From NCBI RefSeq assembly GCF_900102815.1, contig NZ_FNGF01000001.1:425297-489296 (forward strand): a stretch of DNA of 64,000 nt. The letters are read 5' to 3'. The translations under genes were made by a program, and so were the position numbers. Below are positions 9,997 through 18,560 of this stretch, piece by piece (within the stretch, counting starts at the first letter, position 1; every line of letters begins with the position of its first letter). This DNA comes from Glycomyces sambucus (GTDB lineage Bacteria; Actinomycetota; Actinomycetes; Mycobacteriales; Micromonosporaceae). The notes beneath the pieces were generated by a model, which had not been told where the DNA came from, did no database searches, and was given only the letters and a program-made list of their open reading frames with translations.

Positions 9997-11037
9997 ATGG
10001 CTTTCGATGCCGACAAGGCCACGCTCGGCCGCCGCGGCCTGCTCGCGGGCGGCGGCGCCCTCGGACTCGCGGGCGCCCTCGCCGCCTGCGGGAACGGCGA
10101 CGAGTCCGGCGCCGAGTCCGAGAACGAGTCGACCGGCCCCTGGGAGTTCACCGACGACCAGCCCGTCACCTCCGAGCTCGACAGCACCCCCACCAAGCTC
10201 GTGGCCTACACCGGCATGGCCGCCGCGCTCTACGACTTCGGCGTCGAGGTCCCGGCCGTCTTCGGCCCCACCACGAACGAGGACGGCTCCCCCACCGGCC
10301 AGGCCGGCGACCTCCCCGTCGCCGACCTCGAGGTCTTCGGGAACACCTACGGCGAGTTCGACGTCGAGGCGTACGCCTCGTGGGGCCCCGAGGTCCTGCT
10401 GACCCACTTCTACTTCGACCCGGCGACCCTCTGGTACATCCCCGAGGAATCCAAAGAGGACATCACCGGCCTCGCCGAGGTCGTCGCCCTCAGCGCCGAC
10501 GACGGCGCCAACACCCAGGACCAGATCATCGCCCGCCACGCCGAGCTGGCCGAGAGCCTGGGCGCCGACCTGGAGTCGGACCAGAACACCGCGAACAAGG
10601 AGGCGTACGACGCCGCCGTCGCGGCCCTCACCGCGGCCGCCGCCGCGAACCCCGTCACCGTCCTCGCCTGCTCCGCGGCCGCCGAGATCTTCTACGCCTC
10701 GAACCCGGCCACCGGCAACGACATGCGCTTCTTCACCGAGCTGGGCGTGAACTTCGTCGTCCCCGACAACCTCGACGAGGCCACCGGGTCCTACTTCGAG
10801 AACCTCTCGTGGGAGAACGCCGACAAGTACCCCGCCGACATCCTCTTCCTCGACGCGCGCGTCCAGGCCCTCCAGCCCGACGCGCTCACCGAGTTCCCCA
10901 CCTGGAACGCCCTCCCGGCCGTCCAGGAGGGCCAGATCGTGGCGTGGGAGGCCGAGCCGATGTACTCCTACGGCCTCGCCGCCAAGTCGATCCAGGCGCT
11001 GGCCGACGCCATCACGAACGCGAAGAAGCTGGTCTAA
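9997..11037 (+). CDS. Iron-siderophore ABC transporter substrate-binding lipoprotein 2
   Basis: A 346-residue paralogue of the preceding lipoprotein. Tat motif GRRGLL (11-16) and lipobox LAAC ending at Cys31. The mature protein shares TKLVAYTGMAAALYDFGVEV, VFGPTT, GEFDVEAYASWGPEVLL and LSWENADKYPADILFLD with binding protein 1, so it is the product of a tandem duplication that has diverged. It probably offers a different siderophore specificity to the same permease/ATPase, because no second permease set is present. The ATG follows GAAGGAGA; a strong stem-loop terminator lies just downstream. Confidence 0.91.
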   Translation: MAFDADKATLGRRGLLAGGGALGLAGALAACGNGDESGAESENESTGPWEFTDDQPVTSELDSTPTKLVAYTGMAAALYDFGVEVPAVFGPTTNEDGSPTGQAGDLPVADLEVFGNTYGEFDVEAYASWGPEVLLTHFYFDPATLWYIPEESKEDITGLAEVVALSADDGANTQDQIIARHAELAESLGADLESDQNTANKEAYDAAVAALTAAAAANPVTVLACSAAAEIFYASNPATGNDMRFFTELGVNFVVPDNLDEATGSYFENLSWENADKYPADILFLDARVQALQPDALTEFPTWNALPAVQEGQIVAWEAEPMYSYGLAAKSIQALADAITNAKKLV

Positions 11038-11079
11038 GGCAGGCCGGTTCCTCCTCCACCACAACTGAATGCAGAGTGC

Positions 11080-11113
11080 GAAGGGGCGGGGGCCGCGTGG
11101 CCCCCGCCCCTTC
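11080..11113. terminator. Bidirectional intrinsic terminator
   Basis: Perfect 15-bp GC-rich stem (11080-11094 with 11099-11113) and a GCGT loop, placed between the convergent binding-protein and nuclease genes; it can serve both strands. Confidence 0.85.
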
Positions 11114-11127
11114 ACGTCACGCTGGAA

Positions 11128-13359
11128 TCACTTGATGTCGAACACCACGACCGACGGGTCGTGGTCGGAGACCCCGTAGCGCCCGTACGCGGGCTCCTCG
11201 CCGAAGTCCCACGCGTCGGCCGGGTAGTCCGCGTTGATGTGCGCGGTCGCGGCGGACTCGATCTCGCGCAGCAGGCGCGGGGAGGCCCACATCTGGTCGA
11301 GCGTCTGCGTCTGCCCCATGTACGTGTAGGAGTAGGCCGCCTGCGGGTGGTCCTCCACCATCACGTCGTAGAGCGGGCACAGGCCCGAGTCCTCGTACAG
11401 GCCCGCGAGCTGGTCGGACGGGCCGGTCCAGTCACCGGCGATGACCTGGCCCTCGGCGAACGGGTCGTCGGGGCGCGGGAAGACGTTCAGGTCGCCGCCG
11501 GCGAGGATCTTCGCCTTCCGGTCGTCGTCGAGGATCGCCGCGCTGATCGCCGCCAGGTAGTTCGCCTGCTCGGTGCGGTGCAGCACGCGGGTGTTCGGGC
11601 TCGACGAGAAGTGGTTGTTGATGAGGTAGATCTCGCCGGTGCTGCGGCCGTGCTTGTCCTTGAGGTAGAACTTCGCGGCCTGCGCGGCCCGGCTGTAGAC
11701 GTCGAAGCCGTTGCAGGCGTAGACGCCCGAGTTCGTGCAGCGGTCGACGACCTCCTGCGGCAGCGCCGCGTTGAGGGCCTTCGGGTTCTGCACGTCGGCG
11801 TTGATCTCGTCGCCCTCGGTCGGGTAGTCGATCTCCGGCGAGTCCCCGAAGACGGGGTCGCGCGGCTTCACGTGCGCGAGCCCGGCGAGCTCGGGCCGGT
11901 ACAGGAAGCCGGTCATGATGCCGCGCGTGTCGGCGGAGTCGAGGTCGCCAGCGGCCTTGTAGGTCGGGCCGCCGGACTCGGCGATGACGAGCGCGAGCTC
12001 CTGGATGGAGTCGGGGGCGCCGTCGCCGCCGGTGTTCGCGTCGCCGGTGTTCACCAGGTCGCACACGAGGCGGTCCTGGCCGAGGTCGGAGCGCTTGGTC
12101 CACTCGGGGTTGACCGAGCAGACGTCCTGGGCCTCGCCCTCCTGGGTCATGAGGATCGCCGGGCTGTGGAGGTCCTCGATGATCTGCGCGGCCTGGCGCA
12201 CCAGCTGCGCCTCGTACTCGTCGTAGGTGCCCGGCACGTAGTCGAACGGCGGGCTGACGTTCCCCTCGGGGTCCTCGGGGTCGGTGCAGCCGGCGTTCCC
12301 GGCGAAGTCGCAGCCCGAGTTCGGGTTGTCGCGGGTGTCGTACAGGTTCTCGATGTTGTACGACGCCACCGACGCCTCGCCCCGGCCCGCGGCCTCGACC
12401 GGCTCGTTCTCCGCCGGCTCCAGGCCCCCTGCGAGGACCAGGTCCTCGCTGACCTCGACCGCGTACTTCGCGAACGACAGGTAGACGCCGCCGGTGGCGG
12501 CCTCGGTGATGACGTCGTAGGTCTTGGCAGGGGCGATGATCGTGTCGGTGGTGCCCTCGGTGGCGCGCAGCCCCAGGTCGCCGATGACGAAGAGATAGCC
12601 GTTGCCGTCGTCGAACGCGCCCTCGACCGTGTCGAGCGGGTGCGCGTCGCGGTAGGAGCGGGCGGCGTAGCCGTCCTGCTGCGCCGCTTCGGCGTCGCCG
12701 CGCATCGCCCAGACCTCGCCGCCCGAGGAGAACACGTCGCGCCCGGCGGTGACCACGGAGTCGGCCGGGACGGTCATCTGCATGCCGAGGTGGCGGCGCA
12801 TGTACTCGGTGCTGGCCTTCGCGTTGTCCGGCGGGTCGATCTCGACCGGCCCGACCTCGGCGAGCGGGTCCAGGCCGGTGTCGACCAGGTCGTACACGTA
12901 CGCCGAGCCGCCGGAGAACTGGATGTTCCCGAAGTAGGAGCCGACCACGCCGCGCAGGACGATCTCGTCGCCCACGTTCACGGTCCAGTTGGCGCCCAGC
13001 TCCTCGCGCGCGGGCGAGCCGGCGAGCGTGCGGAGGGTCGCGAACTGGTTGTTGAAGACGAAGATCCCGTCCGAGGAGTTCGGGTCGCCGTCCGTGGCGT
13101 CCGCCTTCTCCTGGAGGAAGAAGCCCTTGGCCCCCGAGGGGTCGAGGGTCTCCTGGGTGACCACGCCCTGGACGAACACGGTCTGGCCCGCGAGCGGGGA
13201 CGCGAAGTCCGTGTCGCCGTCCTCGATGGAGCCCTGGACCGCACCGATGTGGACGATGTCGGTCTGGGCCTGCGCCTGGGACGCGAAGAGGAGCCCGGAG
13301 GCGCCGATGACGACCGCGCCCGCGGCCGCCGCCGCGAGACGGGCTCTGGGGAACTGCAC
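11128..13359 (-). CDS. Secreted endonuclease/exonuclease/phosphatase-family protein
   Basis: A large secreted hydrolase (743 residues from the preferred start) resembling NucH/ExeM-type extracellular nucleases. After a Sec signal peptide (FPRAR, hydrophobic core, SQAQA cleavage) comes an OB-fold-like region (about 35-160, GQTVFVQGVVTQ, FFLQE) and then an EEP catalytic domain from about residue 310: VASYNIENLYDTR, LMTQEGE, LINNHFSS, LAGGDLNVF and GVSDHDPSVV carry the expected Asn, Glu, His, Asp-Asn and terminal Asp-His. The GTG at 13359 is chosen because GGAG lies 7 nt upstream and the signal peptide starts there; the frame extends to a GTG at 13428, with no ribosome site. Cysteines in the catalytic part suggest disulfides. 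Confidence 0.85.
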   Translation of the reverse strand: MQFPRARLAAAAAGAVVIGASGLLFASQAQAQTDIVHIGAVQGSIEDGDTDFASPLAGQTVFVQGVVTQETLDPSGAKGFFLQEKADATDGDPNSSDGIFVFNNQFATLRTLAGSPAREELGANWTVNVGDEIVLRGVVGSYFGNIQFSGGSAYVYDLVDTGLDPLAEVGPVEIDPPDNAKASTEYMRRHLGMQMTVPADSVVTAGRDVFSSGGEVWAMRGDAEAAQQDGYAARSYRDAHPLDTVEGAFDDGNGYLFVIGDLGLRATEGTTDTIIAPAKTYDVITEAATGGVYLSFAKYAVEVSEDLVLAGGLEPAENEPVEAAGRGEASVASYNIENLYDTRDNPNSGCDFAGNAGCTDPEDPEGNVSPPFDYVPGTYDEYEAQLVRQAAQIIEDLHSPAILMTQEGEAQDVCSVNPEWTKRSDLGQDRLVCDLVNTGDANTGGDGAPDSIQELALVIAESGGPTYKAAGDLDSADTRGIMTGFLYRPELAGLAHVKPRDPVFGDSPEIDYPTEGDEINADVQNPKALNAALPQEVVDRCTNSGVYACNGFDVYSRAAQAAKFYLKDKHGRSTGEIYLINNHFSSSPNTRVLHRTEQANYLAAISAAILDDDRKAKILAGGDLNVFPRPDDPFAEGQVIAGDWTGPSDQLAGLYEDSGLCPLYDVMVEDHPQAAYSYTYMGQTQTLDQMWASPRLLREIESAATAHINADYPADAWDFGEEPAYGRYGVSDHDPSVVVFDIK

Positions 13360-13519
13360 GGGGAGGCTCCAATGCTGTGGGCCGCCGCGGCGCGGGCGCC
13401 GGCGGCGGGAGGACGGGGCGGTACTCACTCAACCGCACCACCGGGGACCTGCGCAAGACCTCCAGGTGAATTCCTCGTATCATCCCATGTCTCGATTCGG
13501 CCACGGGACCGGACACAAG

Positions 13520-13549
13520 GGAGGCGGGGCCCGCGCGGGCCCCGCCTCC
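13520..13549 (-). terminator. Intrinsic terminator of the rhamnogalacturonan lyase gene
   Basis: A 13-bp perfect stem (13520-13532 with 13537-13549) around a GCGC loop, 20 nt beyond the lyase stop codon. It separates the lyase from the nuclease gene on the same strand. Confidence 0.8.
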
Positions 13550-13568
13550 GCTCCTCATCTCATCGCCA

Positions 13569-15881
13569 TCAGGGCGTGTGGTAGTCCGGCACCTCGACGT
13601 CGCCGAAGTCCATGTCCGAGCCCAGGTAGAAGCTCGTGTACTGCGGCTGGTTGTAGGTGGTCTGCTGGTTCGCGACGCCGACCCGGTACTGCGGGTCGTG
13701 CATCAGGGTGAACAGCTTGTGATCGGTGACCTCGGTCGAGGTGAAGACCCGGATCGCGCTGGAGTCGGCGGTGCGCACCAGCAGCTCCTCGCGCCAGTCG
13801 CCGAGCACGTCGGCCACCAGGCCCGGGTTCCCCTTGGTGTAGTTGTTGGTCAGGGTCCCGGCGGCGTCGAGGACGACGCCGTCCTGGTAGTCGCGGATCG
13901 TCGTCTCCTCGATCGTGGCGGCGTCCGCGCCGTGGACGAGCTGGGTCGTCAGGTCGGCGTCCCAGCGGATGCTCATGTTCGTGCCCGGCGCGGCCGACTC
14001 GATCGGCTCGCCCGCGGCCGTGAACAGGCCCTCGGGGTTCCCGGCCTGGTCCGGCGGCAGGCCCGCCCAGGCTTCGAGGCCGGGGATCGACGGGTCGATG
14101 TCGCCGACCATCCCGCGCCCGGTGTCGCGGCCGGTGTAGCCGCCCCACAGGACCTCGCCGGTCTCGGCGTCGCGCATCGCGTAGCCGTAGGGCGCCCAGA
14201 CGCCGCCCTCGAAGACCGAGAAGATCTCCAGCCCTTCGCGGTCGGGGTCGAAGTCGCCCACGTGCAGCGCGTCGCCGTGTCCGAGCTTGGCGAGGGCGCC
14301 GGGGTTGCCCGAGCCCTCCGGCATGATGTCGTACGAGGAGTACAGCAGCGAGCCGTCGTCGTCGAGCGTCGCGGCGCCGTAGACGATCTCCTGCCTCCCG
14401 TCCCCGTCCACGTCCGCGACCTGGAGCGAGTGATCGCCCTGGGTCGTCAGCGTGCCCCACTCCGGGTCCGGTCCCTCGACGCCGTGCGGGCCCGAGTTGA
14501 ACGGGTTCGGCATCGGGGCGTGGCCGGAGTCGGCCTGCCAGCGCTGCTCGAGGTGCCTGCCGTCCCAGTCGATCGCGGTGATCGTGGTGCGGGTGTAGTA
14601 GCCGCGGGCGAAGATCGCCGACGGGTGCTCGCCGTCGAGGTAGGCCACGCCGGAGAGGAAGCGGTCGACCCGGTTGCCCGGCTCGATGCGGGCCATGGCG
14701 TAGTCGCCCCACAGGAGGCCGTCGTCGCCGCGCTCGACCGGGAAGTCGATCGTGTCCATCTCCAGGCCCGTGCGGCCGTTGAAGACCGTGAGGTACTCGG
14801 GGCCGTCAACGATGAAGCCCTGGAAGAGGCGGAGCTGGTTGCGGGCCGAGCGCGAGGGCGCGTAGACGTCGATGAAGTAGTCGGCGAGGGTCTCGGCGTC
14901 GGCCTGCGAGAGCGGGTAGGCGAAGTCGAACTGGGCGTCGGCGCCCAGGGCCGCCTCGATCGTGGCGGGCCAGTCGCCGTTGACGACCTCGGGGTGCTCG
15001 TCCCAGCCCCGGAACATCGCCACGAGGTGGTCGTAGTAGTCGTCGGCGGAGAGGCGGTAGTCGTCCTGGTGCGTGACGCCGGCGCGGCGGTCGTCGCGCG
15101 GGAGGGTGATGTACTCCTCCTTGTCCTTGACGAACGAGGTGGTCTTGGTGCCGGGGGCGGTCTTCATCATGACCTCGGCCTTGCCGTCGCCGTCGAAGTC
15201 GTAGACGTCGAACTGGGTGTAGTGCGCCCCGGCGCGGATGTTGACGCCCATGTCGATGCGCCAGAGGAGCTCGCCCTCCTGGGTGTAGGCGTCGAGGTAG
15301 ACGGGGCCGGTGTAGCCGACCTGGGAGACGTCCTTGGAGTTCGAGGGGTCCCACTTGACGACGTACTCGTAGTCGCCGTCGCCGTCGAGGTCGCCGGGGC
15401 TGATGTCGTTGGCCTTGTAGGTGTAGCCCTCGCCGACCGGGGTGACCCCGTCGGCGGGCTTCTGGAGGGGGATGTCGAGGTAGCCCTCGGACCAGGGGGT
15501 GACGGTGTCCGAGACCTCGTCGGGGCCGCGCTTGACGGCGACGACCTTGTACTCGGCGTCGCCGTCGCCGGCGGTGTCGAGGAAGTTGGTGGAGTCGGTG
15601 ACGGTGCCGATCCTCTTCCCGTCCCGGTAGACCTTGAACGTCGCTCCCGTCAGACCTGAATCGTTATAACCGGTGACCTCGTCGGCCAGCAGGCGCCAGC
15701 TGAGGAACACGCCGTCGCCGGTCACGGCGGCGACGAGGCCGCGGTCGAGGTCTTCGAGCTGGATGTCGTCGTGGCGGCCGTGGTCGCCGTGGCCCTGCGC
15801 GGAGGCCGTGATCCCGGCGCCGGCCAGCACACCGACCAGCGACACCGCCACAGCCCTGCGAAATCTTCTAGGGGAATGCAC
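13569..15881 (-). CDS. Secreted rhamnogalacturonan lyase (PL11-like)
   Basis: A 770-residue extracellular polysaccharide lyase expected to cleave the rhamnose-galacturonate backbone of pectin rhamnogalacturonan I by beta-elimination. The Sec signal is HSPRRFRRAVAVSLVGVLAGAG..ASAQG. The mature protein starts with a fibronectin-like segment (FLSWRLLADEVTGYN..FKVYRDGKRIG) and continues as an eight-bladed propeller with many Ca-binding loops (GDLDGDGDYEYVVKWD, VYDFDGDGKAEVMMKTA, VADVDGDGRQEIVYG), as in YesW/YesX. The GTG at 15881 is preferred: GAGGAG is 8 nt upstream and it begins the signal peptide; the frame extends to 15926. It is monocistronic, with its own promoter and LacI-like operator. 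Confidence 0.9.
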   Translation of the reverse strand: MHSPRRFRRAVAVSLVGVLAGAGITASAQGHGDHGRHDDIQLEDLDRGLVAAVTGDGVFLSWRLLADEVTGYNDSGLTGATFKVYRDGKRIGTVTDSTNFLDTAGDGDAEYKVVAVKRGPDEVSDTVTPWSEGYLDIPLQKPADGVTPVGEGYTYKANDISPGDLDGDGDYEYVVKWDPSNSKDVSQVGYTGPVYLDAYTQEGELLWRIDMGVNIRAGAHYTQFDVYDFDGDGKAEVMMKTAPGTKTTSFVKDKEEYITLPRDDRRAGVTHQDDYRLSADDYYDHLVAMFRGWDEHPEVVNGDWPATIEAALGADAQFDFAYPLSQADAETLADYFIDVYAPSRSARNQLRLFQGFIVDGPEYLTVFNGRTGLEMDTIDFPVERGDDGLLWGDYAMARIEPGNRVDRFLSGVAYLDGEHPSAIFARGYYTRTTITAIDWDGRHLEQRWQADSGHAPMPNPFNSGPHGVEGPDPEWGTLTTQGDHSLQVADVDGDGRQEIVYGAATLDDDGSLLYSSYDIMPEGSGNPGALAKLGHGDALHVGDFDPDREGLEIFSVFEGGVWAPYGYAMRDAETGEVLWGGYTGRDTGRGMVGDIDPSIPGLEAWAGLPPDQAGNPEGLFTAAGEPIESAAPGTNMSIRWDADLTTQLVHGADAATIEETTIRDYQDGVVLDAAGTLTNNYTKGNPGLVADVLGDWREELLVRTADSSAIRVFTSTEVTDHKLFTLMHDPQYRVGVANQQTTYNQPQYTSFYLGSDMDFGDVEVPDYHTP

Positions 15882-15937
15882 CGAAGGGGCTCCTCGTCTG
15901 CGGGGCCCGGCGGCGAGGGGGCGCACCAGAACCCCAA

Positions 15938-15988
15938 TTGAAACGATTTAACGCATCGAAAACTATCAACATTGGCAAGCCCTGTCAA
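15938..15988 (-). promoter_or_regulatory. Promoter and LacI-type operator of the lyase gene
   Basis: Read on the minus strand, TTGACA (15988-15983) and TAGTTT (15965-15960) are separated by 17 bp. The putative transcript start near 15953 is followed at once by an imperfect palindrome, TTGAAACGATTTAA (15938-15951, central CG), typical of LacI-family operators. A repressor there would block initiation or early elongation. No LacI gene is in the window. Confidence 0.65.
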
Positions 15989-16074
15989 GATCCCGCCCCC
16001 GTGTGACCGAGGCAATCCCCAACCCCCCGACACCGCCCAGCGGGAGGCGTTCCGGTACAGTTGTGCCTCGTCAC

Positions 16075-16146
16075 GCTCGATTAGCTCAGCGGGAGAGCAC
16101 TCGCTTCACACGCGAGGGGTCACTGGTTCGATCCCAGTATCGAGCA
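16075..16146 (+). tRNA. tRNA-Val (anticodon CAC)
   Basis: A 72-nt cloverleaf: acceptor arms GCTCGAT (16075-16081) and ATCGAGC (16139-16145), D arm beginning TAGCTCAGC, anticodon stem CTCGC/GCGAG around loop TTCACAC with anticodon CAC, T arm CTGG-TTCGATC-CCAG, and discriminator A16146. The 3' CCA is not encoded (ACCGA follows). It reads GTG valine codons, which are abundant in this genome. A strong terminator follows at once. Confidence 0.95.
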
Positions 16147-16151
16147 CCGAA

Positions 16152-16186
16152 GCGAAAGCCCCGGCCACCACGGCCGGGGCTTTCGC
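16152..16186 (+). terminator. Intrinsic terminator after tRNA-Val
   Basis: A perfect 15-bp stem (16152-16166 with 16172-16186) and a 5-nt loop begins 6 nt past the tRNA. Confidence 0.85.
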
Positions 16187-16670
16187 GTGAGCGCCGAATC
16201 CAGAGCCGAACGCCGTCCGTGGCGCCCCCCGGGAACTCACCCAACGATGCAGGGCCTCGCCGTGGACGGGCAGAGCCGTTGTGGGACGGGGCCATTTCGA
16301 GCGGTTCGTACAATTTACCATTGCTCCGGTAGAGAAGTACTCGCGCCAGTGGAAGCTTGTATACGAATAGTGCACAAACCCTCTCGATGCGAGATGAAGC
16401 CTTAGATCGTTCGGGTGAATTTTGCTGCCATAGCCCGACATGGATCGAAACCGACTTTTGATTACCAACCTTTCAGACCTGCGTTCGAATACCCCTCGGG
16501 AGTAGGTCAGGCAACCTGCGGAAATGGAGGTGCTACAGGTGGCGACGGACGCAGGCGAGCTCCCCTCCCGCAATTCCGAGGAGTGCTAACATCTATCCTC
16601 AGTCGCTCGAACATGCACGCCCCGTGCAATTCGAGTCATCCCTTTACTTTGCAACAATAAGGACATTCTG
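16187..16670. other. 484-bp non-coding stretch of unusually low GC
   Basis: No convincing gene is seen. Between about 16300 and 16670 the base composition is close to 50 percent GC, far below the surrounding sequence. Short open frames exist but have stop-rich alternatives, no ribosome sites and no recognisable product. The stretch probably contains the promoter and long leader of the lamin-tail gene at 16671. A second copy of the tRNA-Val 3' end, which would mark an integrated element, was looked for and not found. Confidence 0.6.
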
Positions 16671-17159
16671 GTGCTTAAGAAGACCCTTATCGCCGTCGGC
16701 ATCGTCATCGCCACCCTCGCTGCCACCGCGACCCCGGCCTCCGCCACGGAGTACTCGTCGGCGCTCAAGATCCGCGGCATCCAGTACAACGCTCCCGGCA
16801 CCGACGACAACCGCTGCAAGGGAGGGAACACCTCCGAGGAGTACGTGACCATCAAGAACTACTCCAAGACCGCGACGGTCAACCTCAAGGGCTACCTGGT
16901 GAAGGACGCCGCCGGCAACAGCTTCAAGTTCACCGCCGACCACTACCTCCAGCCCGGCGACTACATCCGGCTCCGCGGCGGCAACGGCACCGACTCGGAC
17001 AAGAACAACGTCGTCTACCGCGACAACTGCAACTTCATCTGGAACAACACCGGCGACACCGTCTACCTCTACAAGCCCTCGGGCGCCGGCGCGGACTCCC
17101 ACTCCTACAAGCCCTCGCGCGACGACGCCGACGGCAACGGCTACGTCACCTTCCACTAA
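16671..17159 (+). CDS. Secreted lamin-tail-domain protein
   Basis: A 162-residue exported protein consisting of a Sec signal peptide (LKKTLIAVGIVIATLAATATPASA, cleavage near residue 26) and a single lamin-tail (LTD) immunoglobulin-like domain: IRGIQYNAPG..DNRCKGGN, EEYVTIKNYSKTATVNLKGYLVKDA, LQPGDYIRLRGG, NNTGDTVYLYKPSG. Such small LTD proteins are common in actinomycetes and may bind extracellular nucleic acid or cell-wall material; the role is unproven. Two cysteines could form a disulfide. The GTG follows AAGGA. It is monocistronic, less GC-rich than its neighbours, and preceded by the low-GC stretch. Confidence 0.85.
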   Translation: MLKKTLIAVGIVIATLAATATPASATEYSSALKIRGIQYNAPGTDDNRCKGGNTSEEYVTIKNYSKTATVNLKGYLVKDAAGNSFKFTADHYLQPGDYIRLRGGNGTDSDKNNVVYRDNCNFIWNNTGDTVYLYKPSGAGADSHSYKPSRDDADGNGYVTFH

Positions 17160-17300
17160 ACGCTGCAGCGCGCAGGAGCACTGCATCCGGGCTGCCACCG
17201 CGCCCTGCGCGAATGAGGTATCGGCGACCGGATCGCGAGGCGTCGAGTCGAGTGCCCGATCCGGCTCGGTTGCGACCACTGGGTCGTCGAGCGGACCATC

Positions 17301-17334
17301 GCAATGCCGGGCGGCCAACGCCGCCCGGCATTGC
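17301..17334. terminator. Bidirectional intrinsic terminator
   Basis: Perfect 15-bp stem (17301-17315 with 17320-17334) with a CAAC loop, between the convergent lamin-tail and LLM flavoprotein genes. Confidence 0.85.
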
Positions 17335-17408
17335 GAGTCCCCGCTGGAGTACGCGACGGCTGCACCGGCTTCGGCCAGGCCGCACACGACACCGGCTGAG
17401 ACGCGCTC

Positions 17409-18419
17409 CTAGTGGCTTGCGAGGCTGGTGAGTTCGGCGAGGCGGCGGTGGGAGTCGAACAGGGCCTTGCGGTCGTATGAGGTGGTGCCGATGAGGAGCT
17501 CGTCCGCACCGGTCGCTTCGACCAGGCCCGCCAGACGGGGGGCGACCTCGTCGGCGGTGCCGTAGACCGCGCCCGCGAGCGCCTGTTCGAGATGCATGGA
17601 CTCGCGGCGGGTCTTCGCGGCCGCCCGGATCTCGGCCGGGGGCCGCAGCGGCCCGAACTCGCCTCTGGTGCGCGACAGCGCGGTGGACCAGTACTCGGGG
17701 AGCAGCAGGTCCTCGGCCGCTTCGCGGGTCGCGGCGACGGCGACCGTCTGCGCCACGACGACGTACGGCTCGGATCGCCACGCGGAGGGCCGGAAACCGA
17801 GCCGGTAGTCGTCGATCTTGGCGCGTGTGGCCGCGGGCTCTTTCGAAGCGGCGATGACCAGGCCGACGCCGTGCTTGGCGGCGAACTCGCCGCCCGATCC
17901 CACCGCCAGGACGAAGGGTTCGGGGCGCAGCCCTTCGCCGGGCCGCGCGTGCACGCCCGGGTGGAATCGCTGCTCGCCGGTGAAATAGCCGAGGAGTTCG
18001 GTCAGGAGGTCGTCGAAGTCGTCGCCTTCGTCCAGGTCGTGGCCCAGTGCCGCGCGGACGGCCGGGACGAACCCGAGGGTGCGGCCCAGGCCCATGTCGA
18101 TGCGACCCTCGAACAGGGACTCCAGGACCCCGAACTGCTCGGCGACCACCAGCGGCCGGTGGTTGGGCAGCATCACGCCGCCGGTGCCCACCCGAATGCG
18201 ATCGGTCGCCGCCGCGACCGCGGCTGCGAGCACGGTGGGCGCCGAACCGGCGATGCCGGGGACACTGTGGTGCTCGGCCACCCAGTAGCGGTGGAAGCCC
18301 AGTTCCTCGGCCTGCTTGGCATGGCTCACCACCTCCCGCAGGGTCTCAGCGGCCGTCTCGCCCTCGGCGATGACGGCGCGATCGAGCAGTGAGAGCCGAA
18401 CGGGTCGCGGAGTCCTCAT
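17409..18419 (-). CDS. LLM-class flavin-dependent oxidoreductase
   Basis: A 336-residue luciferase-like monooxygenase of the single-domain group (YhbW/MsnO8-like), using FMNH2 or F420 on an unknown substrate. The family start LSLLDRAVIAEG, the segment RYWVAEHHSVPGIAGSAPTVLAAAVAAAT (His-His pair near the flavin site), RVGTGGVMLPNHRPLVVAEQFG and RIDMGLGRT are all present. The ATG at 18419 directly abuts the first ATG of the divergent strand, so the promoter must lie within the 5' part of the neighbouring region. No partner gene is adjacent. Confidence 0.88.
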   Translation of the reverse strand: MRTPRPVRLSLLDRAVIAEGETAAETLREVVSHAKQAEELGFHRYWVAEHHSVPGIAGSAPTVLAAAVAAATDRIRVGTGGVMLPNHRPLVVAEQFGVLESLFEGRIDMGLGRTLGFVPAVRAALGHDLDEGDDFDDLLTELLGYFTGEQRFHPGVHARPGEGLRPEPFVLAVGSGGEFAAKHGVGLVIAASKEPAATRAKIDDYRLGFRPSAWRSEPYVVVAQTVAVAATREAAEDLLLPEYWSTALSRTRGEFGPLRPPAEIRAAAKTRRESMHLEQALAGAVYGTADEVAPRLAGLVEATGADELLIGTTSYDRKALFDSHRRLAELTSLASH

Positions 18420-18560
18420 ATGCCGCGCAACGCCCGCGGGGCCGCGGATGTTTCGCGCTCGACGCCGATCGTGCCCGGTCTCACCGAGCTGTCACGCCCG
18501 GCCACCACCGCCCAGGCTTCTCAGGGGTCTTTCCGGGATCGCCGAGTCGTCTCTAGACTC

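Noticed and set aside
13360-13428. Longer start (GTG 13428) for the secreted nuclease
   Set aside because: It would put 23 Arg-rich residues before the signal peptide and has no ribosome site. GTG 13359 has GGAG at 7 nt and starts the signal peptide directly.
16106-16573. A 155-codon minus-strand frame over the tRNA-Val gene
   Set aside because: It runs antisense through the tRNA and its terminator and has no family resemblance. The N-terminal half lies in the low-GC stretch without a ribosome site.
16075-17159. Integrated element using tRNA-Val as attachment site
   Set aside because: No second copy of the tRNA 3' end and no integrase or excisionase gene could be seen in the following sequence. 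Only the composition is unusual.
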